60,655 bases of DNA from contig NZBM01000006.1 of NCBI GenBank assembly GCA_002687905.1, positions 1-60,655 of the forward strand. The letters are read 5' to 3'. Below the pieces are notes generated by a model that saw only the letters and a list, made by a program, of their open reading frames with translations, was not told where the DNA came from and searched no databases. The first letter of the stretch is position 1, and every line of letters starts with the position of its first letter. Position numbers and translations under genes: made by a program. This DNA comes from a bacterium. Its GTDB lineage: Bacteria; Patescibacteriota; Minisyncoccia; Phycocordibacterales; JABMNX01. Below, one piece after another: positions 1 to 6,807 of the stretch.

Positions 1-28
1 AAAACCTTACGATATATCGTAAGGTTTT
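1..28. promoter_or_regulatory. Palindrome with TACGATATATCGTA core, site 1
   Basis: A perfect 28-bp palindrome with half-site AAAACCTTACGATA. The 14-bp core TACGATATATCGTA is shared with three other places in the window (centres near 39999, 40427 and 54696), while the outer arms differ between sites but stay self-complementary. Two of the other sites abut start codons, one of them that of a TrpR-like repressor, so an operator role is inferred. Here the site is the first hairpin module of the composite element. Confidence 0.6.
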
Positions 29-98
29 TGGTAAGTGCCTCCTGCCCGGACTCCCCAGCACCTAACGCGTTAGGTGCTGGGTCCGTCTTTCAAGTCCT
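1..98. repeat. Composite palindromic element, copy 1 (cut by the window edge)
   Basis: Bases 39-91 are identical over 53 bp to 54721-54773 and 58183-58235. This shared block holds a perfect 28-bp palindrome (arms CCCAGCACCTAACG) with an outer CGGA/TCCG pair, followed by the motif TCCGTCTTTC. Bases 1-38 also match copy 2 (54683-54720) with two differences. The right end reads TTCAAGTCCT, which equals the T-loop and start of the 3' T-stem of the neighbouring tRNA-Ile. The left part of the element lies outside the window. A structured or mobile element is inferred; no protein-coding capacity is visible. Confidence 0.85.
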
Positions 99-100
99 AG

Positions 101-147
101 TACTACCTCGCAAGCGGGGACCCGCTACTCCGTCTTTCAAGTCCTAC
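101..147. repeat. Satellite unit of the composite element
   Basis: A second, shorter unit next to copy 1: a GC-rich hairpin (GCGGG-GA-CCCGC, 115-126) followed by TCCGTCTTTC (129-138) and again the tRNA-Ile-like tail TTCAAGTCCT. It repeats the order hairpin, TCCGTCTTTC, T-arm-like tail seen at 39-98, with a different hairpin. Confidence 0.55.
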
Positions 148-202
148 GCGCTCCTACAAAACGCAAGCGCCCACAGCTTCGCTGTGGACACTAACGTTTT
201 TG

Positions 203-275
203 TGGGCGCACCAGGACTTGAACCTGGGACCGCCGAGATATAAGCTCGGTGCTCTACCGACTGAGCTATACGCCC
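203..275 (-). tRNA. tRNA-Ile (anticodon UAU)
   Basis: Folds on the minus strand into a complete 73-nt cloverleaf: acceptor GGGCGTA/TGCGCCC with one G-U pair, D-stem GCTC/GAGC, anticodon stem CCGAG/CTCGG with loop CTTATAT, T-arm CCAGG-TTCAAGT-CCTGG, discriminator A. Positions 34-36 are UAU, which reads AUA. CCA is not encoded. Most bacteria read AUA with a CAU tRNA modified to lysidine by TilS, so a genuine UAU species is notable. The trailer (166-200) contains a CCACAG/CTGTGG hairpin and a sequence complementary to the acceptor end, probably a 3' processing or termination signal. Confidence 0.95.
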
Positions 276-313
276 TTTGCACGATTAGAGTAACGTAGAG
301 CCGTGGCTTAGTA

Positions 314-359
314 AAGCCAAAATTTGCGACTCAATCGAGTGAGTCGCAAATTTTGGCTT
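314..359. repeat. Dispersed palindromic repeat, copy A
   Basis: Perfect 20-bp arms (AAGCCAAAATTTGCGACTCA and its complement) around a 6-nt loop, 314-333 and 340-359. Related copies lie at 26146-26181 and 38052-38097. This copy sits upstream of genes on both sides, so it is not simply a terminator here. Confidence 0.8.
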
Positions 360-417
360 ATTTAAGCTCTGTGATAATGTAGCAAAAGATTAACCCTGGC
401 CCGGAAAGGAGACCAAG

Positions 418-1233
418 ATGAATGTGGTAACCTTGGTTTCCTGGAATGCGCACTGCGATAACGGAAACCTTGAGCAAGTAAATGCACTAATCAGTAAATA
501 CAAACCTGATATCCTCTGTATTCAAGAAACATCACCTGCTCTAAAAGAACATTTGGAGGGCCTCAACGAATACCCCTACTTCACACAAGCTGTTGACCAC
601 CATATAGAGAACTATATCGGCGAACACTTCGGCAGACCTCCTCGGACTTCTTCATATCTTGTTACAGTCTCAAGAATCCCATTTATTGGGAAGCCAATAC
701 TTTTCGAACACAAAAAAGTAGGAGTTCGAATAGGTCTAGCTCGCCTGTTGGGCTGGCACGAGTGTATTGAGCACCACGGCGTTGATATTGAGATTGCTGG
801 AAAGCGATGGAGAATTCTCAATATTCATATTGCCTTTGCAGAAACATTCAGAAACAAGATGAGGCAATTCCGGGAAGTCATAGGCAATCTGAACCCCGAC
901 GGAGAAACCATTATCTGTGGCGACTTCAACATAACAAAAACGCCAACACTGGTTCATCTTCCGTCCTACCTACTACGACTGATTCACCGAGGTCATTCAA
1001 TTCAAGAGCAAATGCAGGGTGAGGAGCTGATTTACTTTGAGCAGCGAAGTTTTGCTCTTGGATTGAACGGCGGTTTTCCGAAAAAGCCAACACACCCAAC
1101 ATCAGGGCTTCACCTTGATGGAGTACTTTCAAGCTCGAAAAACATACAAATAGAGCTTGGGGATGAACTACACGGATCAGATCATCTACCTCTTATCGTT
1201 AGGTTTGGACCAACAAAGAGCCTCGAGAGCTAG
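418..1233 (+). CDS. Endonuclease/exonuclease/phosphatase (EEP) family hydrolase
   Basis: 271 residues. The EEP fold covers Mg-dependent DNases, sphingomyelinase-like enzymes and inositol phosphatases. Family motifs are visible: SWNAH at residues 8-12, the metal-binding Glu in IQE (residue 37), GDFNI near 168 and GSDHLPL near 253. There is no signal peptide or membrane segment, so it is probably cytoplasmic; the substrate cannot be told from sequence. A clear Shine-Dalgarno (GGAAAGGAG) sits 6 nt before the ATG and a strong terminator overlaps the stop codon. It stands alone between a tRNA region and small orphan genes, like an acquired single-gene unit. Confidence 0.85.
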   Translation: MNVVTLVSWNAHCDNGNLEQVNALISKYKPDILCIQETSPALKEHLEGLNEYPYFTQAVDHHIENYIGEHFGRPPRTSSYLVTVSRIPFIGKPILFEHKKVGVRIGLARLLGWHECIEHHGVDIEIAGKRWRILNIHIAFAETFRNKMRQFREVIGNLNPDGETIICGDFNITKTPTLVHLPSYLLRLIHRGHSIQEQMQGEELIYFEQRSFALGLNGGFPKKPTHPTSGLHLDGVLSSSKNIQIELGDELHGSDHLPLIVRFGPTKSLES

Positions 1234-1273
1234 AGCCGGATACAGGAAAAGTATCCGGCTCATTATTTTTATA
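1233..1273 (+). terminator. Intrinsic terminator of the EEP gene
   Basis: Stem GAGCCGGATAC (1233-1243) and GTATCCGGCTC (1251-1261) with a 7-nt loop, followed by ATTATTTTTATAA. The stem begins at the last base of the stop codon. Confidence 0.85.
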
Positions 1274-1276
1274 ACA

Positions 1277-1305
1277 TTGACAAGGAGTGAGAAATGTTAG
1301 ACTAT
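1277..1305 (+). promoter_or_regulatory. Possible promoter (or a tiny leader ORF) before the small membrane protein
   Basis: A perfect -35 TTGACA (1277-1282) is followed after 17 bp by a weak -10 GACTAT (1300-1305). The same bases hold an AAGGAG Shine-Dalgarno and a 13-residue open frame (1294-1335). If the promoter is real, that short frame is not transcribed from its start; the two readings exclude each other. Confidence 0.4.
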
Positions 1306-1356
1306 CAATTTAGACAAATTACCAACTGCAAGTAGTTGCTAGCATCGGAGGTAATT

Positions 1357-1686
1357 ATGGTAGCAACCTATGATCTCACAGAGCGGAAGCTTTCCTGGGA
1401 GAACCTGGGCGTCTTCCTACTTGTGCTGTTCCTGTGGCCCGTCATGTTTGGCCTCGTAATTGCTGCAAATGCCGACGAGAAATGGAATGGGTGGTGTTTG
1501 GAGCCTATTGCAATTATCATCATAGTGGGAGCAGTGGACGAGCTCTTCGTCATTTGTTGGGGAGTTGGAAGCCTGTTTTTCGACTCAATGGACGCTTTCC
1601 CAGCAATGGTCGGTCTCGTCATCTATCTTACCGGCTGCTTAACGACAATCGGCCTCTTCCATCTCAACAACTATCTGGTGGAGTGA
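1357..1686 (+). CDS. Small integral membrane protein, orphan
   Basis: 109 residues starting at the ATG at 1357, chosen because a GGAGG Shine-Dalgarno lies just upstream; an in-frame codon at 1336 has none. Three hydrophobic stretches (roughly residues 17-39, 50-73 and 82-105) predict three membrane helices with a short N-terminal cytoplasmic segment. I recognise no family. The next frame begins 7 nt after the stop with its own Shine-Dalgarno overlapping the end of this gene, so the two probably form a small unit ending at the 1895 terminator. Confidence 0.6.
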   Translation: MVATYDLTERKLSWENLGVFLLVLFLWPVMFGLVIAANADEKWNGWCLEPIAIIIIVGAVDELFVICWGVGSLFFDSMDAFPAMVGLVIYLTGCLTTIGLFHLNNYLVE

Positions 1687-1693
1687 AGGATCG

Positions 1694-2020
1694 ATGTACC
1701 ATTACCTCGACACAGGCTATCGGCTTGGCCCTGTCTCAAGATTAGCCGTCGCCGTGCTGAAGTTCGTACATTCCCTCGCCGACTTCCTGAGAGCAAGAGA
1801 CGAGGAGAGCCACGACGACTATCCTTACGATGGTCCGTGGTCACACGATCCACCGCCTGGCGGAGGCGGTGGGAGTTTACGACGTCCTCGAACCAAACCG
1901 GCCGTTCACATCTCGTGCACGGCCGGTTTCTCTATTTACTTCTATGAAAGTTCTTTATGTAGAAACTCTATTATTGGAATTCCAACTACTTTCTCTTCAC
2001 CATTCTCATTTGTTTTGTAG
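1694..2020 (+). CDS. Orphan reading frame running through a terminator (doubtful 3' end)
   Basis: The frame opens with ATG at 1694 behind GGAGTGAAGGA, 7 nt after the preceding gene. The first about 65 residues look protein-like: an amphipathic N-terminus, an acidic stretch, then a Pro/Gly-rich run. The frame continues through a strong GC-rich hairpin at 1895-1929 and then overlaps the minus-strand gene at 1942-2187. No frame has a stop before the hairpin. Either the gene has lost its stop through an indel, or only the 5' part is real. No family recognised. Confidence 0.3.
   Translation: MYHYLDTGYRLGPVSRLAVAVLKFVHSLADFLRARDEESHDDYPYDGPWSHDPPPGGGGGSLRRPRTKPAVHISCTAGFSIYFYESSLCRNSIIGIPTTFSSPFSFVL
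1895..1937 (+). terminator. Intrinsic terminator of the 1357-1900 unit
   Basis: Arms AAACCGGCCGT (1895-1905) and ACGGCCGGTTT (1919-1929), followed by CTCTATTTACTT. It separates the plus-strand accessory genes from the convergent minus-strand small gene. Confidence 0.75.
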
Positions 2021-2187
2021 GGAATTCTAACCCATCTGTGTAACCTCCCCTCACCGCGAGCAGTTTGATATACAAAATATTCGCCATCAACCCAAACATC
2101 TCCATCAAATTCATCAACTACTTTTTGTGTTTCCTCATCAGTGAGTCTTTCGTTGTATTCTTTTTTATGATTCTCAAACCCTTCCAT
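1942..2187 (-). CDS. Small acidic hypothetical protein downstream of ftsH
   Basis: About 81 residues from the ATG at 2187, two bases past the ftsH stop; a GTG at 2196 would overlap ftsH by 8 nt. The protein is charged, has no membrane segment or Cys motif, and contains a WVDGEYFVYQ stretch that looks like the start of a small beta domain. The tight spacing suggests co-transcription with ftsH. I recognise no family. Confidence 0.55.
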   Translation of the reverse strand: MEGFENHKKEYNERLTDEETQKVVDEFDGDVWVDGEYFVYQTARGEGRLHRWVRIPYKTNENGEEKVVGIPIIEFLHKELS

Positions 2188-2188
2188 G

Positions 2189-4147
2189 TTATTCACTGTG
2201 CTCTATGTCTTCCTTTTTCTTAGGCGTAATGCCATTTGAAAGAAGAATCTTTTCAAACTCGTCACGCTCTATTGTCTCAACTTCAATTAGCTTCTTTGCT
2301 ATTGCGTCAAGCACTTCTCTTTTCTCTTTCAAAATCTTTTCTGCCTTTCTGTATTCCCCATCAACAATACTCTTAACTTCCGCATCAATCTCTGCTGATA
2401 CTTTCTCTGAGTACTCTTTCCCTTCAAGACCTCCTCCAAAAAGCGCTCTTCCACCTGTGCCTTCAAGAGCAACTGGTCCCATCTTCTCACTCATTCCATA
2501 TTTTGTAACCATATCGCGCGCAAGCGCAGAGATTACCTGAAGGTCATTACTTGGTCCGGTTGTAACATCATCAAATACCATGCGCTCTGCAATATAGCCT
2601 CCAAGAGTTGCTGAAATGTCATCAAGAAATTCCTTTTTGCTCTGCATCTTTCTGTCTTCAATTGGAAGCTTAAGCGTGTATCCGGCAGCACGCCCGCGAG
2701 AGATGATTGAAATTTTATGAACTGGGTCTGCATATGGAAGAACAGAAGAAACGAGTGCGTGCCCAGCCTCGTGATACGCTGTAATTTCCTTTTCTTTTTT
2801 ATTAAGCACGTGGCTCTTTCTCTCTGGTCCAAGCATTACCTTTTCAATTGAGCGAATGAGGTCATACTGTGTCACTTTCTTTCTCGTCTCGCGTGCTGCA
2901 AGAATTGCTCCTTCATTCATAAGAGATTGTAGATCAGCTCCCGAAAATCCTGGCGTACGCTCTGCTATTACCATTAAATCAACATCATCATGAAGCGGCT
3001 TTTTACGAGCATGAATCTTCAGAATCTCCTCTCTGTCCTGTCTATCTGGAAGGTCAATAGTAACTCTCCTGTCAAATCGTCCAGGTCTTAGAAGTGCTGG
3101 GTCTAGAACATCTGGTCTGTTTGTTGCCGCCATCACAATTACTTTCTCATTTGGCTCAAAGCCATCCATCTCAACCAGGATTTGGTTTAGTGTTTGCTCT
3201 CGCTCATCATTTCCTCCTCCCACTCCTGTTCCACGAACTCTTCCAACAGCATCTATCTCATCTACAAAAACAATTGACGGCGCAGTTTTCTTTGCCATTT
3301 TAAATAGATCACGCACACGACTTGCTCCAACTCCAACAAACATCTCTACAAACTCTGAACCAGAGATTGAAAAGAAAGGAACTCCAGCCTCCCCTGCCAC
3401 AGCTCGAGCAAGAAGCGTCTTTCCTGTACCAGGTGCCCCCATTAGTACTATTCCTTTTGGAATCCTTGCTCCAATGTCGAGAAATTTCTTTGGATTTTTT
3501 AGAAAATCAACTATTTCAGTTAATTCTTCCTTCGCTTCTTTTGCTCCAGCAACTTCGTTAAAGGTAACGCGCTGATTTTTATCACTCGGATCAATGATTC
3601 TTGCTTTTGACTGCCCAAAAGTAAACGCCTGCATGCCTGCGCCCTTAACTTGGCGTGATAGAAACCAAAAAATAAATATAAGAAATAGTATTGGTATTAA
3701 AAATGGGCCAAGGGTAACGAGCCAAAAGCGAAAGCCCCCCGGATTTGAAACTTCAACTTCAACTCCCGAAAGATTTTCTTTTGAAACTCCATAGTTTGTA
3801 AGAGTCTCACTTAGTGCGGCACCGGATTCTTTTTTAGATTTCTTTTCGCTCTCATCCTTATATGTCACAGTAAGCTCTTCGCCACGCACAACAATGCTCT
3901 CAACTATTCCCTCTTCAATATTGAGTGCTAAAGTTGAGATCGGAATCTCTTCAAGCTCTTCGCGTCCTTCGATGAAAAATGAATAAACGCTTGCAAGAAT
4001 TAAAAAAATTAAGAGCGTTGATAAAAGATTCGCCCAAAATTGCTGTCTATCTGGCACCTTAGGAAGTTGAGGTCCTTTTTTGCCTCCTTTTCCCCCACCT
4101 TTTACGCCAGGTGCTTTTTCATCTTTACTCTTGCCAAATATATCCAT
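2189..4147 (-). CDS. ftsH: ATP-dependent zinc metalloprotease FtsH
   Basis: A membrane-anchored hexameric AAA protease that extracts and degrades membrane and short-lived cytoplasmic proteins, including tmRNA-tagged ones in other bacteria. Two N-terminal membrane helices flank a short extracytoplasmic domain. They are followed by Walker A GAPGTGKT (about residue 239), Walker [12 protein letters not shown], the second region of homology ending RPGRFDRRV, and the zinc site HEAGH (about residue 459) with the third ligand in PSNDLQ. The start is ATG 4147 (652 residues): the longer frame to 4168 would contain its own TATAAT. Divergent from smpB. The C-terminus is ordinary. Confidence 0.97.
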   Translation of the reverse strand: MDIFGKSKDEKAPGVKGGGKGGKKGPQLPKVPDRQQFWANLLSTLLIFLILASVYSFFIEGREELEEIPISTLALNIEEGIVESIVVRGEELTVTYKDESEKKSKKESGAALSETLTNYGVSKENLSGVEVEVSNPGGFRFWLVTLGPFLIPILFLIFIFWFLSRQVKGAGMQAFTFGQSKARIIDPSDKNQRVTFNEVAGAKEAKEELTEIVDFLKNPKKFLDIGARIPKGIVLMGAPGTGKTLLARAVAGEAGVPFFSISGSEFVEMFVGVGASRVRDLFKMAKKTAPSIVFVDEIDAVGRVRGTGVGGGNDEREQTLNQILVEMDGFEPNEKVIVMAATNRPDVLDPALLRPGRFDRRVTIDLPDRQDREEILKIHARKKPLHDDVDLMVIAERTPGFSGADLQSLMNEGAILAARETRKKVTQYDLIRSIEKVMLGPERKSHVLNKKEKEITAYHEAGHALVSSVLPYADPVHKISIISRGRAAGYTLKLPIEDRKMQSKKEFLDDISATLGGYIAERMVFDDVTTGPSNDLQVISALARDMVTKYGMSEKMGPVALEGTGGRALFGGGLEGKEYSEKVSAEIDAEVKSIVDGEYRKAEKILKEKREVLDAIAKKLIEVETIERDEFEKILLSNGITPKKKEDIEHSE

Positions 4148-4157
4148 ATGTTGCGCT

Positions 4158-4163
4158 ATTATA
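4158..4163 (-). promoter_or_regulatory. -10 box of ftsH
   Basis: TATAAT on the minus strand, 10 nt before the ftsH ATG, leaving an untranslated leader of only about 3 nt. It shares the 83-bp divergent region with the smpB promoter. Confidence 0.65.
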
Positions 4164-4218
4164 CACAAAAACCCCTAAAAACAAAGGATTTCACTATTTC
4201 CCTATATTTGAGGCGTGA

Positions 4219-4224
4219 TATAGT
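4219..4224 (+). promoter_or_regulatory. Extended -10 of smpB, leaderless start
   Basis: TGA-TATAGT, with 6 nt between the -10 box and the GTG start, so transcription should begin at or next to the first base of the start codon. Confidence 0.6.
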
Positions 4225-4230
4225 CAGAAA

Positions 4231-4677
4231 GTGACAGATTTAGTAAAAAACAAAAAAGTAGGGCTTAACTACGAGCTATTAAGCACATACGAGGCAGGCC
4301 TTGAGCTTTTTGGCTATGAAGTGAAATCGCTAAGGGCAAAAAATGCTTCTCTTGAGGGTGCTCGAGTGACTGTTCGTGGTGGCGAAGCATACCTTTTAAA
4401 TGCCACAATCTCGCCTTACCAACCTTTAAACACCCCCGATAGCTATGAGCCAGACCGCCCGCGAAGGCTTTTGTTAAATAAGAAGGAAATAGCCGAGCTA
4501 GAGGGCTTTGAGAGCAAGAAGGGCTTGACAATAGTACCTATTTCAGTGTATAGTAAGGGACGAAATCTGAAGCTCTCTATTGCAGTTGCACGCGGAAAGA
4601 AAAAACACGATAAGCGCGAAACTCTAAAGAAGCGTGACGCAAAAAGAGATATGGAGCGAACTTTGAAAAGTAAATAA
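4231..4677 (+). CDS. smpB: SsrA-binding protein SmpB
   Basis: 148 residues, GTG start. SmpB binds the tRNA-like domain of tmRNA and delivers it to stalled ribosomes for trans-translation. Family features: NKKVGLNYELL then YEAGLELFGYEVKSLR, where the Tyr/Glu/Gly cluster marks the OB-fold core, SPYQPLN in the centre, and a Lys/Arg-rich C-terminal tail ending KRDMERTLKSK. The tail folds in the decoding centre. The start is fixed by the abutting -10 box. Its partner RNA, ssrA, lies 350 bp downstream on the same strand with a small cassette in between. Confidence 0.96.
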   Translation: MTDLVKNKKVGLNYELLSTYEAGLELFGYEVKSLRAKNASLEGARVTVRGGEAYLLNATISPYQPLNTPDSYEPDRPRRLLLNKKEIAELEGFESKKGLTIVPISVYSKGRNLKLSIAVARGKKKHDKRETLKKRDAKRDMERTLKSK

Positions 4678-4716
4678 ATCAATTGTCGAAAGGTGGATTA
4701 GAAAGGAGTACCCATC

Positions 4717-4932
4717 ATGACGAAAGCATTTCCAGGTCTTCGTCGGAAACAAAAAGGTTTTCGCTTGGAGGAGGACTTTCCAAGGAAACCAAGACACGCC
4801 GAGGAAGACCCAGACGAGCCGCCTCGACCCGAGTATTACTTTCTCGCAAGAAAACCAGATCCCCATGAAGTCGGGGAAGATGACCGAAATAAAGAAGGAG
4901 ATCCTTTCCCGCTCGATAAGGTCATCAAGTAA
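4717..4932 (+). CDS. Small charged orphan protein inside the inverted-repeat cassette
   Basis: 71 residues with a GAAAGGAG Shine-Dalgarno at good spacing from the ATG. Very rich in Lys/Arg, Glu/Asp and Pro, with motifs such as RRKQKGF near the N-terminus and DEPPRPEYYF centrally; likely unstructured. No signal peptide, membrane helix or Cys pattern. I recognise no family. Its place between smpB and ssrA could be coincidental; a role in ribosome rescue is not supported by anything in the protein itself. Confidence 0.5.
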   Translation: MTKAFPGLRRKQKGFRLEEDFPRKPRHAEEDPDEPPRPEYYFLARKPDPHEVGEDDRNKEGDPFPLDKVIK

Positions 4933-4944
4933 CGCAACCACCAT

Positions 4945-4963
4945 GGGCGGACGCCGTCCGCCC
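4945..4963 (+). terminator. GC-rich hairpin after the 71-codon gene
   Basis: GGGCGGAC and GTCCGCCC with a 3-nt loop, 13 nt after the stop codon. The downstream tract is CCACCTTTC rather than a T-run, so termination may be weak. Confidence 0.5.
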
Positions 4964-5026
4964 CACCTTTCGGCAATTGATTAGAGATCACTCCCCTAAA
5001 GTATATTTCGTGTAAGTATTTTTTAG

Positions 5027-5407
5027 GGGGATGCACGTATCGACAGAGAGATATTTTTGTAATGTGCAGACGGAAGTCCAGAACTTCCTAAAAAAGCTGG
5101 GTGAAAGTAAGTGCAAACAAACTTTCAAAAGGAATTCTTTCACCTTTTCAGATGAAGGACTTTCAATTCGCTTACGCTACAGCCTAAGTGATCACAAACT
5201 CATTTGACGTCCGATAGATTGAAGTTTGTGTCATATATTCGGACTGGAGATACCACATTTCCTAGTAGGTATCTCGAGAATAACTGGAATCGGTAGATAA
5301 GAGTTTTGTTTGCTTCTTATCTTATTTACTTAAACCAAAAAGCAAACTATGTCTGTAGACTCGTTACGTAAACCTTTCTGAACGGGGTTTCATCACCCCC
5401 ATCTCCA
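5027..5407 (+). ncRNA. ssrA: Transfer-messenger RNA (tmRNA)
   Basis: The 5' end GGGGATG pairs with 3' CATCTCC (one G-U), followed by discriminator A; CCA is not encoded. The 5' region has the tmRNA hallmark ATCGACAG and the 3' end a T-arm-like hairpin GGGGT/ACCCC. The tag frame runs from the GCA resume codon at 5113 to TAA at 5185-5187, giving 24 residues that begin ANKLS and end FAYATA. The usual bacterial tag ends in LAA or ALAA, so the YATA ending is atypical. Several pseudoknot-forming repeats follow the tag. One-piece organisation. Confidence 0.92.
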
Positions 5408-5413
5408 CAGATT

Positions 5414-5447
5414 AAAACGAGCCGCCATTTATGGCGGTTTTCGTTTT
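5414..5447 (+). terminator. Terminator of ssrA inside a larger inverted repeat
   Basis: AAAACGA-g-CCGCCAT with ATGGCGG-ttt-TCGTTTT: a strong stem with a T-rich 3' side. It is nested inside a 12-bp inverted repeat formed by the tmRNA 3' end (CCATCTCCACAG, 5399-5410) and its exact complement at 5450-5461. Confidence 0.8.
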
Positions 5448-5449
5448 GA

Positions 5450-5698
5450 CTGTGGAGATGGAGCAAGGTGCTTGCGCATCTTGCGAGGGTGATGAAAAAA
5501 CGGAAGTCCGCGTGCTAAAGCACGAGAGAGGACTGAGTCGAGCCTACGAGTACTTAATATTTTGTGAGGAACGAAACAAAATATTTAGCAACTTGGAGGT
5601 CAAAACTCCCATCTCCACAAATAAAATTAAGAGTCGCTTCATCCAGAAGTCTGACGTCATCAAGGTTGGTATCTGGGACTGATGCCCAACAAGCAAAA
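5450..5698 (+). ncRNA. Candidate structured RNA downstream of tmRNA
   Basis: A closing helix pairs TGTGGAGATGG (5451-5461) with CCATCTCCACA (5609-5619). Inside lie a 9-bp hairpin (5463-5471 with 5476-5484, TTGC loop), CGTGC-TAAA-GCACG (5511-5524) and a 10-bp hairpin (5556-5565 with 5576-5585). A strong terminator follows at 5699. I could not match it to RNase P, SRP, 6S or tmRNA consensus motifs. A frame on this strand (5431-5682) crosses the ssrA terminator and all the helices and is not credible as a gene. No promoter is obvious, so it may be read-through from ssrA. Confidence 0.5.
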
Positions 5699-5748
5699 CC
5701 CCACGTATTGGTAAGCTGTGAGGCTTACCAAAATACGTGGGGTTTTTT
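5699..5748 (+). terminator. Strong intrinsic terminator
   Basis: Outer stem CCCCACGTATT/AATACGTGGGG and inner stem GGTAAGC/GCTTACC, followed by six T. It ends the unit that contains the candidate RNA. Confidence 0.9.
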
Positions 5749-5843
5749 CGTTTTTCTTTTTAGATAGACTTTATACTTTACCTGCCATTTGCACCCACCT
5801 TACTCCTATTAGTTTTTATTTCAAAACGCCATCCTGCAAAGTA

Positions 5844-5871
5844 TTGACAAAAATAATATTTATGATATCGT
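5844..5871 (+). promoter_or_regulatory. Probable promoter of the WG-repeat gene
   Basis: A perfect -35 TTGACA (5844-5849) followed at 16 bp by TATCGT (5866-5871) in a very AT-rich stretch, about 60 nt before the start codon. Confidence 0.4.
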
Positions 5872-5929
5872 ATATTTAGATTTCGAACGGATTCCATAAT
5901 CGCAATCACCACAACCAGAGGAGAAAGTT

Positions 5930-6748
5930 ATGGGACTTTCAACAGACGCGCTGTCAGAGCAGTATGGGGACTCCAAAGTCGGAGCTTTCCACGAATTCCT
6001 GGCATCTGTCAGGGGCGAAGGCGGCTCATTCCACATCGACCTTCGTGGCGAGCCGGTCTACGACGAGCGCTACGCAAACGTCGGTGATTTTCATGAAGGC
6101 CGTGCTTGGGCAGTACTCAGGCAAGAACCGATATTCCACATCGACCGGCAGGGTAAGCCGGTCTACGATGAGCCTTACGCGGAGGTGGGTGATTTTCACG
6201 AAGGCCGTGCTTGGGCCAAAGACGGCACAGGCACTTTCCACATCAACCACCAAGGCAGGCCTGTCTACGCTGAGCGTTACGCGGAGGTGGGTGATTTTCA
6301 CGAAGGCCGTGCTTGGGTAAAGCGGAAAGACGGGCTGATGTTCCACATCGACAGCGCTGGCATGCCGGTCTACGATGAGCGTTACAAGAATGTCGGTGAT
6401 TTTCATGAAGGTCGTGCCAGTGTTACCAATGGCGATCAGGACGACACGTATGGAGACTACGACGTGATGTTCCACATCGACCATCGTGGCGAGCCGGCCT
6501 ATGCCGAGCGCTACAAAAGGGTCGGCAATTTCCGTGAAGGTTTGGCCTTCGTTCTTGAGCCGCACTACGACGACGAGCATGGCCCTGGCTACGACGAAGT
6601 TGCATTTCACATCGGCCACGATGGGGCGCCTGCCTACGACAAGCGGTTTCGTGAGACCGACGGCTTTGAGCGTGGTGTCTCCTACGTGCTCGCGCTCGAC
6701 GGAAGTGAGTTCGCCATAAATCACGATGGAACGAGGATGGAGGTGTAG
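5930..6748 (+). CDS. WG (KWG)-type repeat protein
   Basis: 272 residues made of about six units of roughly 38-45 residues. Each contains FHID..G.PVYDERY (or close variants) and then VGDFHEGRAWV, the pattern of WG repeats that form a beta-propeller-like fold. The repeats are also near-identical in DNA, so recent expansion is likely. No signal peptide or membrane segment. WG repeat proteins are usually of unknown function and thought to bind proteins. The gene has a strong Shine-Dalgarno (GAGGAGA), its own promoter and its own terminator, and by eye a higher GC content than the neighbours, consistent with an acquired unit. Confidence 0.75.
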   Translation: MGLSTDALSEQYGDSKVGAFHEFLASVRGEGGSFHIDLRGEPVYDERYANVGDFHEGRAWAVLRQEPIFHIDRQGKPVYDEPYAEVGDFHEGRAWAKDGTGTFHINHQGRPVYAERYAEVGDFHEGRAWVKRKDGLMFHIDSAGMPVYDERYKNVGDFHEGRASVTNGDQDDTYGDYDVMFHIDHRGEPAYAERYKRVGNFREGLAFVLEPHYDDEHGPGYDEVAFHIGHDGAPAYDKRFRETDGFERGVSYVLALDGSEFAINHDGTRMEV

Positions 6749-6760
6749 CCTGAACCACCG

Positions 6761-6802
6761 CCCCGCCCGAAGCCCTGCTTCGCGCGGGGCTTCGATTTTT
6801 TA
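6761..6802 (+). terminator. Terminator of the WG-repeat gene
   Basis: GAAGCCC (6769-6775) with GGGCTTC (6787-6793), or alternatively CCCCGC with GCGGGG, followed by GATTTTTTAT. Confidence 0.85.
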
Positions 6803-6807
6803 TGCTC

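Larger units (their letters stand above)
4680..4979. repeat. 300-bp cassette bounded by 17-bp inverted repeats
   Basis: CAATTGTCGAAAGGTGG at 4680-4696 and its complement at 4963-4979 differ at one position, which still allows a G-U pair. Between them lie a Shine-Dalgarno, one 71-codon gene and a GC-rich hairpin. The unit separates smpB from ssrA. A cassette-like insertion is inferred from the symmetrical ends. Confidence 0.65.

Noticed and set aside
39-91. Possible integron attC site: the palindrome contains ACCTAAC and GTTAGGT, which fit the core RYYYAAC/GTTRRRY
   Set aside because: The two cores are directly adjacent rather than at the ends of a long imperfect stem, no integrase or cassette array is near, and the block is identical in three places instead of varying as attC sites do.
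5431-5682. An 83-codon frame over the region downstream of ssrA
   Set aside because: It crosses the ssrA terminator and every helix of the candidate RNA, has no Shine-Dalgarno, and encodes no plausible protein.
5450-5698. RNase P RNA (a GGAAGTCCG segment recalls the P4 strand GAAAGUCCGGG)
   Set aside because: The other conserved RNase P regions, including the 3' P4 strand and the ACAGAA-type motifs, are absent.
6026-6724. A long open frame on the minus strand opposite the WG-repeat gene
   Set aside because: It mirrors the DNA repeats of the real gene, has no start signal, and its sequence has no family features.
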